A DNA stretch of 64,000 bases from Pseudarthrobacter chlorophenolicus A6. Its GTDB lineage: Bacteria; Actinomycetota; Actinomycetes; Actinomycetales; Micrococcaceae. How positions within the stretch are numbered: the stretch's first letter is position 1; each line of letters starts with the position of its first letter. The translations under genes were made by a program, and so were the position numbers. The stretch lies in NCBI RefSeq assembly GCF_000022025.1, contig NC_011886.1, positions 1,870,980 to 1,934,979 on the forward strand, in the 5' to 3' direction. The notes under the pieces were generated by a model that made no database searches, was not told the origin of the DNA, and saw only the letters and a list, made by a program, of their open reading frames with translations. Positions 9,522 to 19,251 of the stretch are shown here, one piece after another.

Positions 9522-10249
9522 CTGCAGCGGCAGCCAGCGACGACAGCCAGAACGGACACCGGAAGCACCACGCCGGCAACGGCGGGGCACCGCACCCCGT
9601 CAGCGGCGGTCCCATTGTGCAGCTTCCCACCGCATTCGGTGACTTCGTGGCGCAGGCATGGACGGACCTTGTAACAGGCGTGGAGCATCTGGCCGTCAGT
9701 TCGCCCAACCCGCCCAGCGACGGAAAGGCGCCGCTGGTGCGCCTGCATTCGGAGTGCCTCACCGGTGACGTTTTCGGCTCGTACCGGTGCGACTGCGGCG
9801 AACAGCTGGCCTACGCCCTGGAGCTGATCCATGAACACGGCGGCACCCTGCTGTACCTGCGCGGCCAGGAAGGCCGCGGCATCGGCCTGGCCAACAAGAT
9901 CAAGGCCTACGCGCTGCAGGAAGCCGGTTTCGACACCGTCGAGGCCAACGAACAGCTGGGCCTGCCGGTGGATGCGCGCTGCTACAAGGCCGCCGCCCAG
10001 GTGCTTGCCGAGATGGGCCTGCACGAGGTCCGGCTCCTGAGCAATAACCCGGACAAGCAGAACCGCCTGGCCAAGGCCGGCGTCAAGGTGGTGGAGATGG
10101 TTCCCACCGAGGTGCCGTCCCGCGAGCAGAACATCCGGTACCTGCGCACCAAGAAGGACCGCATGGAACACCGGCTGCTGCTTGACACCGGGGCCCACCC
10201 CGTGCCGGTACCGGGCCCTGACGGTCCGTTCCGCCACGAACAAGACTGA
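9518..10249 (+). CDS. ribA: GTP cyclohydrolase II
   Basis: Opens the imidazole ring of GTP as the first step of riboflavin synthesis; 243 residues. Zinc-binding cysteines lie in [18 protein letters not shown], and the GTP-binding/catalytic segment is [12 protein letters not shown]. The N-terminal about 30 residues are polar and low in complexity and probably serve as a linker remnant. The ATG overlaps the ribB stop by 4 bp. Confidence 0.94.
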   Translation: MTAAAASDDSQNGHRKHHAGNGGAPHPVSGGPIVQLPTAFGDFVAQAWTDLVTGVEHLAVSSPNPPSDGKAPLVRLHSECLTGDVFGSYRCDCGEQLAYALELIHEHGGTLLYLRGQEGRGIGLANKIKAYALQEAGFDTVEANEQLGLPVDARCYKAAAQVLAEMGLHEVRLLSNNPDKQNRLAKAGVKVVEMVPTEVPSREQNIRYLRTKKDRMEHRLLLDTGAHPVPVPGPDGPFRHEQD

Positions 10250-10296
10250 CCTGACCACACCACTGAACCACCAGACTGAACGGACACCTCGCACCC

Positions 10297-10782
10297 ATGA
10301 GCGGACACGGCGCCCCAGATATCGACCTCACCACCCTCAACCCGGCCGAAACGTCGCAGCTCCGGCTGGCGATCGTCGCGGCAAGCTGGCACACCCAGAT
10401 CATGGACGGCCTCCTCGACGGCGCCCTGCGCGCAGCCAAGGACGCGGGCATCAACGAACCCACGGTCATCCGCGTACCGGGCAGCTTTGAGCTGCCGGTA
10501 GCCGCCGCACGCCTGGCCCCGCACTTTGACGCCGTGGTGGCGCTCGGCGTCGTTATCCGTGGCGGTACCCCCCACTTCGAGTACGTCTGCCAGGCCGCGA
10601 CGTCGGGACTCACCGACGTCAGCGTCCGCACCGGGGTGCCGGTGGGCTTCGGCGTGCTCACCTGCGACACGGAACAGCAGGGCCTGGACCGCGCCGGACT
10701 GCCCGGCTCCAAGGAAGACAAGGGGCACGAGGCCGTCACGGCGGCGCTGGCCACCGCGGTGGTCCTGAAGCAGTACTCGTAG
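10297..10782 (+). CDS. ribH: 6,7-dimethyl-8-ribityllumazine synthase
   Basis: Condenses the RibB and RibD-pathway products to the lumazine; 161 residues. Diagnostic segments are [22 protein letters not shown] and [14 protein letters not shown] with the catalytic His. It is the last gene of the riboflavin operon, 47 nt after ribA. Confidence 0.95.
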   Translation: MSGHGAPDIDLTTLNPAETSQLRLAIVAASWHTQIMDGLLDGALRAAKDAGINEPTVIRVPGSFELPVAAARLAPHFDAVVALGVVIRGGTPHFEYVCQAATSGLTDVSVRTGVPVGFGVLTCDTEQQGLDRAGLPGSKEDKGHEAVTAALATAVVLKQYS

Positions 10783-10903
10783 CCGCCTGAAACCGGCAGG
10801 CGTCGGCGTCCAGGGCGGGCGCGGTGTGTATTCGCTCACATCGCGTCCGTCATGGAACGGCCCGGGAAGCGCCCGCCGCGCCGCAGCAAGTAGGCTGGAG
10901 GGC

Positions 10904-11167
10904 GTGAAGAATTTCGAGACGCTGTTCGCTGAGCTCAGCGAGAAGGCAGCCACCCGCCCGGAAGGCTCCCGCACCGTCGCTGAATTGGACTCCGGTGTGC
11001 ACGGCATCGGTAAGAAAGTCGTTGAGGAAGCAGCCGAAGTCTGGATGGCTGCCGAATATGAATCCGATGAAGCCGCGGCAGAGGAAATTTCCCAGCTGCT
11101 GTACCACCTGCAGGTTCTGATGCTCGCCAAAGGCCTGACCCTGGAAGACGTCTACAAGCATCTGTAG
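10904..11167 (+). CDS. hisE: Phosphoribosyl-ATP pyrophosphatase
   Basis: Hydrolyses phosphoribosyl-ATP to phosphoribosyl-AMP in histidine synthesis; 87 residues. I chose the GTG at 10904 ([11 protein letters not shown]) because GGAGGG lies just upstream; the frame is open further up without homology. The MazG-like helices carry [13 protein letters not shown] and [13 protein letters not shown], which hold the metal-binding acidic residues. hisG follows after 88 nt. Confidence 0.93.
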   Translation: MKNFETLFAELSEKAATRPEGSRTVAELDSGVHGIGKKVVEEAAEVWMAAEYESDEAAAEEISQLLYHLQVLMLAKGLTLEDVYKHL

Positions 11168-11255
11168 CCACCGGCCCGGCGCGCCTCCTGCCGCCGGTCC
11201 AGCTGTGGCCTGCACTGCCTGAACCCCCAGACATTCCATCCAGAAAGAACACCCC

Positions 11256-12110
11256 ATGCTGCGAGTTGCCGTCCCCAACAAGGGATCCCTGTCCGAAGCC
11301 GCCTCCGCGATGCTGTCCGAAGCGGGCTACCGCCAGCGCCGTGACAGCCGTGAGCTGGTGATGGTGGACCCGGATAACGACATCGAGTTCTTCTTCCTCC
11401 GCCCGCGCGACATCGCCGTGTACGTGGGCCGGGGAACCCTCGACGTTGGCATCACCGGCCGTGATCTCCTGCTGGACGCCGAGGTGGAAGCCGAGGAACT
11501 GCTGCCCCTGGGGTTCGCAGCCTCCACCTTCCGGTTCGCCGGACCCGTGGGCGACTTTGCCTCCGCCGAGGAACTCGAAGGCAAGCGCCTGGCCACCAGC
11601 TATGACGGCCTGCTCCGCGGCTACCTCGCCGAACGCGGCATCAACGCCAAGGTGGTCCGCCTTGACGGCGCGGTGGAGTCCTCCGTCCGCCTGGGTGTCG
11701 CCGATGCCATCGCTGACGTCGTGGAGACGGGCAACACCCTCAAGGCCGCGGGCATGGAAATCTTCGGCGATCCCATTCTCAAGTCCGAGGCCGTCCTGAT
11801 CCGCCGTGCCGGCGGGACAACCAACGGAACCGCCAAGGAAGTGGACGTCCTCATCCGCCGCCTCCAGGGTGTCCTGGTGGCCCGCCAGTACGTCCTCATG
11901 GACTACGACATCCGCAAGGAACTGGTGGAAAAGGCGGCCGCACTGACCCCCGGACTCGAATCGCCCACCGTGTCACCGCTGCGTGACTCCGACTGGGTGG
12001 CCGTCCGGTCCATGGTGCCCAAAAAGGAAACCAACCGGATCATGGACGAACTGTACGATCTCGGTGCCCGCGCCATCCTGGTCAGCAGCATCCACGCCTG
12101 CCGTATTTAG
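11256..12110 (+). CDS. hisG: ATP phosphoribosyltransferase, long form
   Basis: Catalyses the committed step of histidine synthesis, joining ATP and PRPP; 284 residues. It starts MLRVAVPNKGSLSEAA and has VGRGTLDVGITGRDLL, the PRPP-site region ADAIADVVETGNTLKA, and a C-terminal ACT-like regulatory domain (about residues 210-284, VAVRSMVPKKETNRIMDEL). The long form is feedback-inhibited by histidine in other organisms and does not need HisZ. Confidence 0.95.
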   Translation: MLRVAVPNKGSLSEAASAMLSEAGYRQRRDSRELVMVDPDNDIEFFFLRPRDIAVYVGRGTLDVGITGRDLLLDAEVEAEELLPLGFAASTFRFAGPVGDFASAEELEGKRLATSYDGLLRGYLAERGINAKVVRLDGAVESSVRLGVADAIADVVETGNTLKAAGMEIFGDPILKSEAVLIRRAGGTTNGTAKEVDVLIRRLQGVLVARQYVLMDYDIRKELVEKAAALTPGLESPTVSPLRDSDWVAVRSMVPKKETNRIMDELYDLGARAILVSSIHACRI

Positions 12111-12155
12111 CGCCGGAAACCCCACACAGCACCGCAGATTTCTCCAGGAGTACCC

Positions 12156-12932
12156 ATGGCAGTAGCAGTCCGCGTCATTCCCTGCCTTGATGTCGACGCA
12201 GGTCGCGTCGTCAAGGGAGTCAACTTCGAGGGCCTCCGCGACGCCGGCGACCCCGTCGAGCTGGCCCACCGTTACGACAATGCAGGGGCCGACGAACTGA
12301 CGTTCCTTGACGTCACGGCGTCCTCGGGAAACCGCGAGACCACCTTTGACGTGGTCCGCCGCACCGCTGAGGAAGTCTTCATCCCGCTGTGCGTCGGAGG
12401 TGGCGTCCGGGGCGTGGCCGAGGTGGACAAGCTCCTGCGGTTCGGCGCAGACAAGGCTGCCATCAACACCGCGGCCGTCGCCCGCCCGGACGTCATCGAC
12501 GAGATCACCCGGCACTTCGGTTCCCAGGTGCTCGTCCTGTCCGTGGACGCACGCCGCACCCGCCCCGGATCCAAGCCCACGCCGTCGGGATTCGAAGTAA
12601 CCACCCACGGTGGGCGCACCGGCACCGGAATCGACGCGATCGAGTGGGCCAAAGAGGCAGCCGACCGCGGGGTGGGCGAAATCCTGCTCAACTCCATCGA
12701 TGCGGACGGAACCAAGGACGGTTTTGACCTGGAAATGATCCGCATGGTCCGCGCGGCCGTCAAGGTGCCCCTGATTGCCTCGGGCGGCGCCGGGGAACCT
12801 GCCCACTTCCCGCCCGCAGTGGCGGCGGGAGCTGACGCCGTGCTGGCCGCCTCGATCTTCCACTGGGGCCCCAACGACATGATGCACCAGGTCAAGGACG
12901 CCATCAGGAACGCCGGCTTCGAAGTCCGCTAA
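12156..12932 (+). CDS. hisF: Imidazole glycerol phosphate synthase cyclase subunit
   Basis: With HisH it makes IGP and AICAR; 258 residues. The TIM barrel carries the catalytic [17 protein letters not shown] (Asp near residue 11) and VLSVDARR (the second Asp), and phosphate sites near [10 protein letters not shown] and SGGAGEP. It lies 45 nt after hisG. A very long hairpin follows the stop. Confidence 0.96.
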   Translation: MAVAVRVIPCLDVDAGRVVKGVNFEGLRDAGDPVELAHRYDNAGADELTFLDVTASSGNRETTFDVVRRTAEEVFIPLCVGGGVRGVAEVDKLLRFGADKAAINTAAVARPDVIDEITRHFGSQVLVLSVDARRTRPGSKPTPSGFEVTTHGGRTGTGIDAIEWAKEAADRGVGEILLNSIDADGTKDGFDLEMIRMVRAAVKVPLIASGGAGEPAHFPPAVAAGADAVLAASIFHWGPNDMMHQVKDAIRNAGFEVR

Positions 12933-12942
12933 CCCTCCCGTT

Positions 12943-12997
12943 GCGCTATCACTTTTGGTCCCCAAAACGCGGTTTTGGGGACCAAAAGTGATGGCGC
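12943..12997. terminator. 26-bp hairpin between convergent genes
   Basis: A 21-bp perfect inverted repeat (arms 12948-12968 and 12972-12992, loop GCG) extended by five more pairs including one G-T, for 26 bp in all. It sits between hisF and a convergent gene. There is no T-run on either side, so it may be a bidirectional terminator of unusual type or a dispersed palindromic element. Confidence 0.6.
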
Positions 12998-13004
12998 AAG
13001 TGGG

Positions 13005-13649
13005 TTAAAGGCCGACTTCTGCCGACTGGAGAAGCGCGACGGCGTCCGGCTGGCCTTCGAAGGTGACCAGGGCGTGGCGGGTACGGCCGTGGGCGTGCAT
13101 CAGCAGTTCGCCCGGCTCGCCCACGATCGCAACCGATACCGGAGCGCGCTTGGCAACGTGGCGCGGCCCGGACGGCCGGACCAGCACAATGCCCAGGTCC
13201 ACGCCGCGGTACAGGATGGCTGCGCGCTTGACGAGTTCATCCCACAGGGCGTCGGAGTAAGCCTCGTCGAGGGCGCGGGGTGCCCAGCGGTCGACGGCGC
13301 GGCGGACGTCCTCGGTGTGCACGAAGTACTCGATCAGGTTGGCACTCTCGTCCAGGGCCCTGATGCTCATCGGGGACAGTGCCGGGGGCCCGGCGCGGAA
13401 GGTATTGACCAGGCCGGCATAGTCCTCGGTGTTGGTCAGCTTCGCAGCCAGCTTTGCGGTGGCCTGGTCTGAGGCCTTGGCCAACCGCTTGATGATCAGG
13501 CCAAGCCCCACGGCTGCCTTCCGCTCGCGCAGGTAAAGGTGCGCAGCGAGGTCCCTGGTGCGCCACCCCTTGCAGAGCGTGGGCGCGTCAGGGCCGGCCG
13601 CAAGCAGGGTTTCGGCCAGGACTTCTCGGGACGGTTCGACGAAATGCAT
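13005..13649 (-). CDS. TIGR03085-type metal-binding protein (DinB/maleylpyruvate isomerase-like fold)
   Basis: A 214-residue protein from the ATG at 13649 (MHFVEPSREVLAETLL); an ATG six codons upstream is possible. The N-terminal four-helix bundle resembles the mycothiol-dependent maleylpyruvate isomerase/DinB-like fold, including WRTRDLAAHLYLRERK near residue 35 and the ANLIEYFVHTEDVRRA helix with candidate metal His residues. It is a common actinobacterial family of unknown substrate, possibly mycothiol-dependent. It converges on hisF across the long hairpin and diverges from hisI. Confidence 0.75.
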   Translation of the reverse strand: MHFVEPSREVLAETLLAAGPDAPTLCKGWRTRDLAAHLYLRERKAAVGLGLIIKRLAKASDQATAKLAAKLTNTEDYAGLVNTFRAGPPALSPMSIRALDESANLIEYFVHTEDVRRAVDRWAPRALDEAYSDALWDELVKRAAILYRGVDLGIVLVRPSGPRHVAKRAPVSVAIVGEPGELLMHAHGRTRHALVTFEGQPDAVALLQSAEVGL

Positions 13650-13760
13650 CACTTGGAAAACTAGCATGAGAGGCCCGAAGTTGGGCAGCGCGGCCCCTGC
13701 TGCTGGCGTGCCGTTGTTCACATCGGGTCCGGCTCTGGCCAAGGCACTAGACTTGACCTG

Positions 13761-14291
13761 ATGTCTGAGCAGCCTGCCCCCGTACAAACCACCGCCCAAA
13801 CCACCGGTGCCGCCGTGCCCGGCGCTGTCTTGCCCGGCGCTGTCTTGCCCGGCGCTGCCTTGCCCGGCGCTGCCTTGCCCGGCGCTGTCTTGCCCGGCGC
13901 TGCCGGGGGTGCTCCGGAAACCTCTGCGCCGGCCAGCCCCCTCCCGGCGGCGCTTGCCGCGGCGCTGAAGCGTGACTGCGCAGGCCTGGTGGCCGCCGTC
14001 GTGCAGCAGTACGACACCAACGAGGTGCTCATGCTCGGCTGGATGGATGACGAGGCGCTGAACCGGACCATGACCACCGGCCGGGTTACCTTCTACTCGC
14101 GGTCCCGGCAGGAGTACTGGCGCAAGGGCGACACGTCCGGCCACGTCCAGTGGGTTAAGTCCGTAGCCATGGATTGCGACGGCGATGCCCTGCTGGTGCG
14201 GGTGGACCAGGTGGGTGCCGCCTGCCACACCGGAACCAGGACCTGCTTCGACGGCAGGGACCTGGACGTGGTGACCGCGGCCGCCGACTGA
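13761..14291 (+). CDS. hisI: Phosphoribosyl-AMP cyclohydrolase with repeat-rich N-terminus
   Basis: Opens the adenine ring of phosphoribosyl-AMP; 176 residues. The catalytic domain begins near residue 62 and carries [28 protein letters not shown] and the metal-binding CHTGTRTCF. It is preceded by about 60 extra residues, of which about 30 are six copies of a Leu-Pro-Gly-Ala-Val/Ala pentapeptide from a 15-bp DNA repeat. Family members are usually about 110-130 residues, so this extension is dispensable or strain-variable. If translation began nearer the domain, the repeat would be leader; no better start is obvious. Confidence 0.9.
   Translation: MSEQPAPVQTTAQTTGAAVPGAVLPGAVLPGAALPGAALPGAVLPGAAGGAPETSAPASPLPAALAAALKRDCAGLVAAVVQQYDTNEVLMLGWMDDEALNRTMTTGRVTFYSRSRQEYWRKGDTSGHVQWVKSVAMDCDGDALLVRVDQVGAACHTGTRTCFDGRDLDVVTAAAD
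13815..13904 (+). repeat. 15-bp tandem repeat (six units) inside hisI
   Basis: Six consecutive units of TTGCCCGGCGCTGTC, with C/T variation near the end and GTG in the first unit, each encoding LPGA(V/A). Because the unit is a multiple of three, copy-number change keeps the reading frame. Confidence 0.95.
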
Positions 14292-14397
14292 GCCCCGCGC
14301 CGCAGGCCCACCCGGCAGAAGGGGAGTACGGCTCCCCACAGAACTTCAGGCGCCCGGCGCAGCCGGCCCTTCTATGAACAGGCGGAAAAGCATAGCC

Positions 14398-15957
14398 ATG
14401 CAGGACCTTGGAACCATCAGCCCCAGCCTTGAGGAATTCCGGGAGCTGGCCGGCCACAGCCGGGTCATTCCGGTACGACTGAAGGTACTCGCGGACGCCG
14501 AAACCCCCATCGGCCTGTACCGCAAGCTGGCGCAGGGCCAACCCGGCACGTTCCTTATGGAGTCCGCTGCCGTGGGCGGTACATGGTCCCGCTACTCCTT
14601 CATCGGTGCGAAATCCCGTGCCACCCTCACCACCAAGGACGGCCAGGCGCACTGGCTGGGCGAACCGCCGGCGGGCGTCCCCGTGGACGGCAGCCCTGTG
14701 GACGCCATCCGTGACACCATCGATGCCCTACGCACTGACCGGTTCGAGGGCCTGCCCCCGTTCACATCAGGACTGGTGGGCTTCCTCGGCTGGGAAACCG
14801 TGCGGCACTGGGAACGGCTGGTGAGCCCTCCCGAGGACGACCTCCACCTGCCGGAGATGGCGCTCAACCTGGTCACCGACATGGCCGTCCACGACAACGT
14901 GGACGGTACCGTGCTGCTGATCGCCAACGCCATCAACTTCGACAACAGCACCGAACGGGTGGACGAGGCCTGGCACGACGCCGTTGCACGGGTTAAGGCG
15001 CTCCTGGCCAAGGTCAGCACCCCCGTGGTGCAGCCGGTCTCCGTGCTTGCCCCCGCCGCACTGGACTTTGCCTCCAGTGTCCAGGAACGCTGGGACGAAA
15101 ATGACTACCTGGCAGCCCTTGACCGCGGCAAGGAAGCGATCGTCGACGGCGAAGTGTTCCAGGTGGTCATCTCGCGCCGGTTCGAAATGGAGTGCAAGGC
15201 CTCCGCGCTGGATGTGTACCGCGTGCTGCGTAACACCAACCCCAGCCCGTACATGTATATCTTCAGCCTCGAAGACGCCGACGGCCGGGAGTACTCCATC
15301 GTGGGGTCCTCACCCGAAGCCCTGGTGACGGTCACCGGCGAAGAGGTCATCACGCACCCCATCGCCGGGTCCCGGCCCCGAGGTAAGACGGTCGAGGCTG
15401 ACAAGGCCCTGGCGGACGAACTGCTCGCGGACCAGAAGGAACGCGCCGAGCACCTCATGCTGGTGGACCTCTCGCGCAACGACCTCTCCAAGGTTTGCGT
15501 TGCCGGAACCGTTGATGTCACCCAGTTCATGGAAGTGGAGCGCTTCAGCCACATCATGCACCTGGTATCCACCGTGGTGGGACAGCTGTCCCCGGCTGCA
15601 AAGGCCTACGACGTACTGAAGGCCACATTCCCTGCGGGTACGCTCTCCGGCGCTCCCAAACCACGGGCACTGCGCCTGCTCGACGAACTGGAACCCCACC
15701 GCCGCGGCATCTACGGCGGCGTGGTGGGCTACCTGGACTTCGCCGGCGACATGGACATGGCCATCGCCATCCGCTCCGCCCTGGTCAGGGAAGGCCGGGC
15801 CTATGTCCAGGCCGGCGGCGGCATCGTGGCAGACTCCGTGAACCCCACCGAAGCACTCGAAACCGTCAACAAAGCGGCCGCTCCGCTGCGGGCAGTGCAC
15901 ACCGCAGGCTCGCTTCATGACATCACGGCCGAGTCCCTGCCCGGCGGCGAGTCTTGA
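14398..15957 (+). CDS. trpE: Anthranilate synthase component I
   Basis: Makes anthranilate from chorismate with a glutamine amidotransferase partner that is not in this window; 519 residues. I prefer the ATG at 14398 (MQDLGTISPSLEEF) because GGCGGAAAAG lies just upstream, over the in-frame ATG at 14374. The N-terminal FLMESA element matches the L-x-E-S tryptophan feedback site. The C-terminal chorismate-binding domain has PSPYMYIF, HPIAGSRPRG, DLSRNDL and FPAGTLSGAPK. The stop overlaps the next gene (TGATG). Confidence 0.95.
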   Translation: MQDLGTISPSLEEFRELAGHSRVIPVRLKVLADAETPIGLYRKLAQGQPGTFLMESAAVGGTWSRYSFIGAKSRATLTTKDGQAHWLGEPPAGVPVDGSPVDAIRDTIDALRTDRFEGLPPFTSGLVGFLGWETVRHWERLVSPPEDDLHLPEMALNLVTDMAVHDNVDGTVLLIANAINFDNSTERVDEAWHDAVARVKALLAKVSTPVVQPVSVLAPAALDFASSVQERWDENDYLAALDRGKEAIVDGEVFQVVISRRFEMECKASALDVYRVLRNTNPSPYMYIFSLEDADGREYSIVGSSPEALVTVTGEEVITHPIAGSRPRGKTVEADKALADELLADQKERAEHLMLVDLSRNDLSKVCVAGTVDVTQFMEVERFSHIMHLVSTVVGQLSPAAKAYDVLKATFPAGTLSGAPKPRALRLLDELEPHRRGIYGGVVGYLDFAGDMDMAIAIRSALVREGRAYVQAGGGIVADSVNPTEALETVNKAAAPLRAVHTAGSLHDITAESLPGGES

Positions 15958-16583
15958 TGCCTGACCCAAGCCCCGCACCCCAGGCAGTTAAAACACGGAC
16001 GGCGGCTCCCGCATGGGCGCGGAAGTCCACTGTGGTGCTGCTCATCGCAGTCCTGGCCCTGGCCGTCTTCGGCACCACCACCCAGACCTGGATGACAGTC
16101 ACCCTCGACCCCAGCCAGGCCGGCGCCGGCCAGGAACCGCTGCAGGTCCAGGGCAGCAAGGCTGCCACCGCGGTCACGGCCCTCGCCCTGGTGGCCCTGG
16201 CAGGCGGGCTCGCTGCAGCCATCGCCGGCAGGATCGCCCGCTGGATCATTGCTGCCATCATCGTCCTGGCCTCGGCCGGTATCGTCGCTGCGGCGGGCAC
16301 CGTCCTGGCAGACCCGCTGGCGGCCTCGCAGGGATCCATCGGTGCGGCCACGGGCGTCACCGGCACCCAGGCCCAGGTGGCGGTCACCGCCTTCCCGGTG
16401 CTCGCCGTCGTGGCCGGGTGCCTTCTTGCCCTGGGCGGGCTGCTGATCCTTCCGGCGTCCCGCCACTGGGCCACACGGACCAAATATGATGCCCGCGCGG
16501 TGGCCGGAACTGCTGCGGCCAGCGGCCCCGTGGATGAGATCGACAGCTGGGACCGGCTCTCGCGCGGCGACGACCCCACCTGA
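15957..16583 (+). CDS. Trp operon-associated membrane protein (Trp_oprn_chp family)
   Basis: A 208-residue protein with about four hydrophobic segments (near residues 22-40, 65-85, 90-110 and 140-165 from the start), a W-rich first loop (TTQTWMTVTLD) and a polar C-terminus (DEIDSWDRLSRGDDPT). The family occurs between trpE and trpC in many actinobacteria. Its role is not established; a part in tryptophan or precursor transport has been suggested by context only. Confidence 0.8.
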   Translation: MPDPSPAPQAVKTRTAAPAWARKSTVVLLIAVLALAVFGTTTQTWMTVTLDPSQAGAGQEPLQVQGSKAATAVTALALVALAGGLAAAIAGRIARWIIAAIIVLASAGIVAAAGTVLADPLAASQGSIGAATGVTGTQAQVAVTAFPVLAVVAGCLLALGGLLILPASRHWATRTKYDARAVAGTAAASGPVDEIDSWDRLSRGDDPT

Positions 16584-16690
16584 TCCGGCAGATGGCCGCC
16601 GGCCCGGGTCCGCGGGGCCGCGGGCCGGTTCCGGATCACCGGCCAAAAAATGGCAGAATGTAAGCAGTATCCACCCTGAGGAGATTTTCC

Positions 16691-16978
16691 ATGAGCAAAG
16701 CACCTGCGTCCGTTTCCAAGTCCGGCACCCGCCAGGTAGCCCCGGGCGCCATTGACCACAGCCAGGAACTGGGCCACGGCAACAGCCCCGCCGCATGGAC
16801 CTGCGTCATCGTCATGCTGGTCGGTGCACTCATCATGTCCATCGCCTTCGTCATCGCCAACACCCCCATCTTCATCGCGGGTGGCGTGGTCATGGTGGTT
16901 GGCCTGCTCCTCGGTTACGTCATGCGCAAGGCAGGTTACGGCGTCGAGGGCAGCAAGCTCAAGAACTCCGGCCACTGA
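16691..16978 (+). CDS. HGxxPAAW family small membrane protein
   Basis: 95 residues with SD GAGGAG upstream. The name-giving motif is present as HGNSPAAW near residue 29, followed by two membrane helices (CVIVMLVGALIMSIAFVIA and FIAGGVVMVVGLLLGYVM) and a basic end. The family is small, actinobacterial and of unknown function, usually beside trpC. The stop overlaps the trpC ATG (TGATG). Confidence 0.8.
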   Translation: MSKAPASVSKSGTRQVAPGAIDHSQELGHGNSPAAWTCVIVMLVGALIMSIAFVIANTPIFIAGGVVMVVGLLLGYVMRKAGYGVEGSKLKNSGH

Positions 16979-17799
16979 TGGCAACTGTTCTCGACGACAT
17001 CAACGCCGGTGTCCGGGAGGATATGGAGGCCAGGAAACGGCTCGTTTCCCTGGCTGAACTGAAGGACCTCGCGCTGGCTGCCCCGCCCGCCCGTGACGCC
17101 TGGGCGGCACTGGGCGGTCCGGCGACGTCGCGCGACCAGCTCAAGGTCATTGCCGAAATCAAGCGGCGGAGCCCCTCCAAGGGGGACCTGGCCAGCATCG
17201 GCGACCCCGCCTCCCTCGCACGGCAGTACGCCGACGGCGGTGCCGCCGTCATCAGTGTCCTCACCGAACAGCGCCGCTTCAACGGCTCCCTTGCCGACCT
17301 CGACGCTGTCCGCGCCGCCGTCGACATCCCGCTGCTGCGCAAGGACTTCACCCTGGATGAGTACCAGATCTGGGAAGCCCGGGCGCATGGTGCGGACCTG
17401 ATCCTGCTGATTGTCGCCGCGCTGTCCGACGCCCAACTGGCCGACTTCAGCGCGCTCAGCCACGAGCTCGGCATGAACGTCCTCGTGGAAACGCACACGG
17501 AAGAGGAAATCGACCGCGCCGCCGCGGCTAACGCCCGCATCATCGGCGTCAACGTGCGCAACCTGAAGACGCTCGACGTCGACCGGTCCGTGTTCGCCTC
17601 CCTTGCGGGCCGTATTCCGGCCGGCACAGTGGTGGTAGCCGAGTCCGGGGTCCGCGGCGTGGACGACGTCACGCACTACGCCGCCAGCGGCGCCGACGCC
17701 ATCCTGGTGGGCGAGGCCCTGGTCAGCCATTCCACGCCGCTGGAGCGCATTGCGGAATTTACCGCCGCAGGTGCAGCTGCCATCGCGGCCCGGGGCTGA
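16978..17799 (+). CDS. trpC: Indole-3-glycerol phosphate synthase
   Basis: Cyclises the carboxyphenylamino deoxyribulose phosphate to indole-3-glycerol phosphate; 273 residues. Barrel motifs are VIAEIKRRSPSKGDL (catalytic Lys), LLRKDFTLDEYQIWEARAHG, GVNVRNLKTLDVD and VAESGVRGVDD. The start was placed at the ATG overlapping the previous stop. No trpD or separate trpF is present in this window. Confidence 0.95.
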   Translation: MATVLDDINAGVREDMEARKRLVSLAELKDLALAAPPARDAWAALGGPATSRDQLKVIAEIKRRSPSKGDLASIGDPASLARQYADGGAAVISVLTEQRRFNGSLADLDAVRAAVDIPLLRKDFTLDEYQIWEARAHGADLILLIVAALSDAQLADFSALSHELGMNVLVETHTEEEIDRAAAANARIIGVNVRNLKTLDVDRSVFASLAGRIPAGTVVVAESGVRGVDDVTHYAASGADAILVGEALVSHSTPLERIAEFTAAGAAAIAARG

Positions 17800-17922
17800 C
17801 CGCCACGCGCCTCCCCGCAGCCCGCGGGGCTGCAGCAGCCGGTCCGCGGAGACGGTACAACAGTCCGGGCGGCCCAGCCCGGACCCATACTTTGATCGAA
17901 CTACTGGAACAGGACGGGACTG

Positions 17923-19251
17923 ATGGCCGACGCACCTTCAGGAAACGCTGACAACAAAGCCGCAGACGCATTCCTGCAGGACGGCTCCCTCCGGCACGCC
18001 CCGGGGCCGTACTTCGGGTCCTTCGGCGGACGCTGGATGCCTGAATCGCTCATCGCTGCCCTGGACGAGCTCGAGGAAACCTTCGACAAGGCCAGGAACG
18101 ATCCGGATTTCCGGGCCCAGATCGCGGACCTGAACAAGAACTACTCCGGCCGGCCCTCACTGCTCACCGAAGCGAAGCGTTTCTCGGAGCACGCCGGGGG
18201 AGTCCGCGTCTTCCTCAAGCGCGAGGACCTGAACCACACTGGTTCGCACAAGATCAACAACGTCCTGGGGCAGGCCTTGCTGGCCAAGCGGATGGGCAAG
18301 ACCCGCATCATCGCCGAGACCGGAGCCGGGCAGCACGGCGTTGCCAGCGCCACTGCAGCTGCGCTCCTGGGCCTTGAGTGCGTCGTGTACATGGGTGCCG
18401 AGGACTGCCGCCGGCAGGCGCTCAACGTGGCCCGCATGGAGCTGCTCGGCGCCACGGTCATCCCCGTGACCAGCGGCTCGCAGACCCTGAAAGACGCCAT
18501 CAACGAGGCCCTCCGCGACTGGGTGGCCAACGTGGCGAACACCCACTACCTGCTGGGTACCGCCGCAGGCGCCCACCCGTTCCCCGCCATGGTCCGCTAC
18601 TTCCACGAAGTCATCGGTGAGGAAGCCCGCGCCCAGATCCTTGAGCAGACCGGACGCCTTCCGGACGCCGTCTGCGCCTGCATCGGCGGCGGGTCCAACG
18701 CCATCGGCATCTTCCATGGCTTCCTCGACGACCCGTCCGTCAGGATCTACGGCTTCGAAGCCGGCGGTGACGGCGTGGAAACCGGACGGCACGCCGCCAC
18801 CATCACGCTCGGCAAGCCGGGCGTGCTGCACGGTGCCCGTTCCTACCTCATGCAAGACGACGACGGCCAGACCATCGAGTCCCACTCCATCTCCGCCGGA
18901 CTGGACTACCCCGGCGTCGGGCCGGAACACTCCTACCTGTCCGACATTGGCCGGGTCAGCTACGAGCCCATCACCGACAGTGAGGCGATGGACGCGTTCC
19001 GCGTCCTGTGCCGCACTGAGGGCATCATCCCCGCCATCGAGTCCGCGCACGCCCTGGCCGGCGGCATCAAGGTGGGCCAGCGGCTCGCCGCCGAAGCGGC
19101 CGAAAGCGGCGAAACCGCCGCCGACAAGATCGTCATCATCAACCTCTCCGGACGCGGTGACAAGGACGTGGCCACCGCCGCCGAATGGTTCGACCTGTTG
19201 GACAAGGATTCCGCCGAATCGGAAATCGGCAAAGAAGGGGAACAGCTGTGA
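17923..19251 (+). CDS. trpB: Tryptophan synthase beta chain
   Basis: Condenses indole with serine using PLP; 442 residues. The PLP lysine is in [15 protein letters not shown], the phosphate-binding Gly/Ser loop is [10 protein letters not shown], and [10 protein letters not shown] and GRGDKD are also conserved. It starts [13 protein letters not shown] after a 25-residue polar leader. The stop overlaps trpA by 4 bp (GTGA), as expected for the two subunits of one complex. Confidence 0.97.
   Translation: MADAPSGNADNKAADAFLQDGSLRHAPGPYFGSFGGRWMPESLIAALDELEETFDKARNDPDFRAQIADLNKNYSGRPSLLTEAKRFSEHAGGVRVFLKREDLNHTGSHKINNVLGQALLAKRMGKTRIIAETGAGQHGVASATAAALLGLECVVYMGAEDCRRQALNVARMELLGATVIPVTSGSQTLKDAINEALRDWVANVANTHYLLGTAAGAHPFPAMVRYFHEVIGEEARAQILEQTGRLPDAVCACIGGGSNAIGIFHGFLDDPSVRIYGFEAGGDGVETGRHAATITLGKPGVLHGARSYLMQDDDGQTIESHSISAGLDYPGVGPEHSYLSDIGRVSYEPITDSEAMDAFRVLCRTEGIIPAIESAHALAGGIKVGQRLAAEAAESGETAADKIVIINLSGRGDKDVATAAEWFDLLDKDSAESEIGKEGEQL

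Noticed and set aside
14292..14397. A trp leader peptide with tandem Trp codons before trpE
   Set aside because: The short leader contains no ORF with consecutive TGG codons and no clear alternative hairpins.
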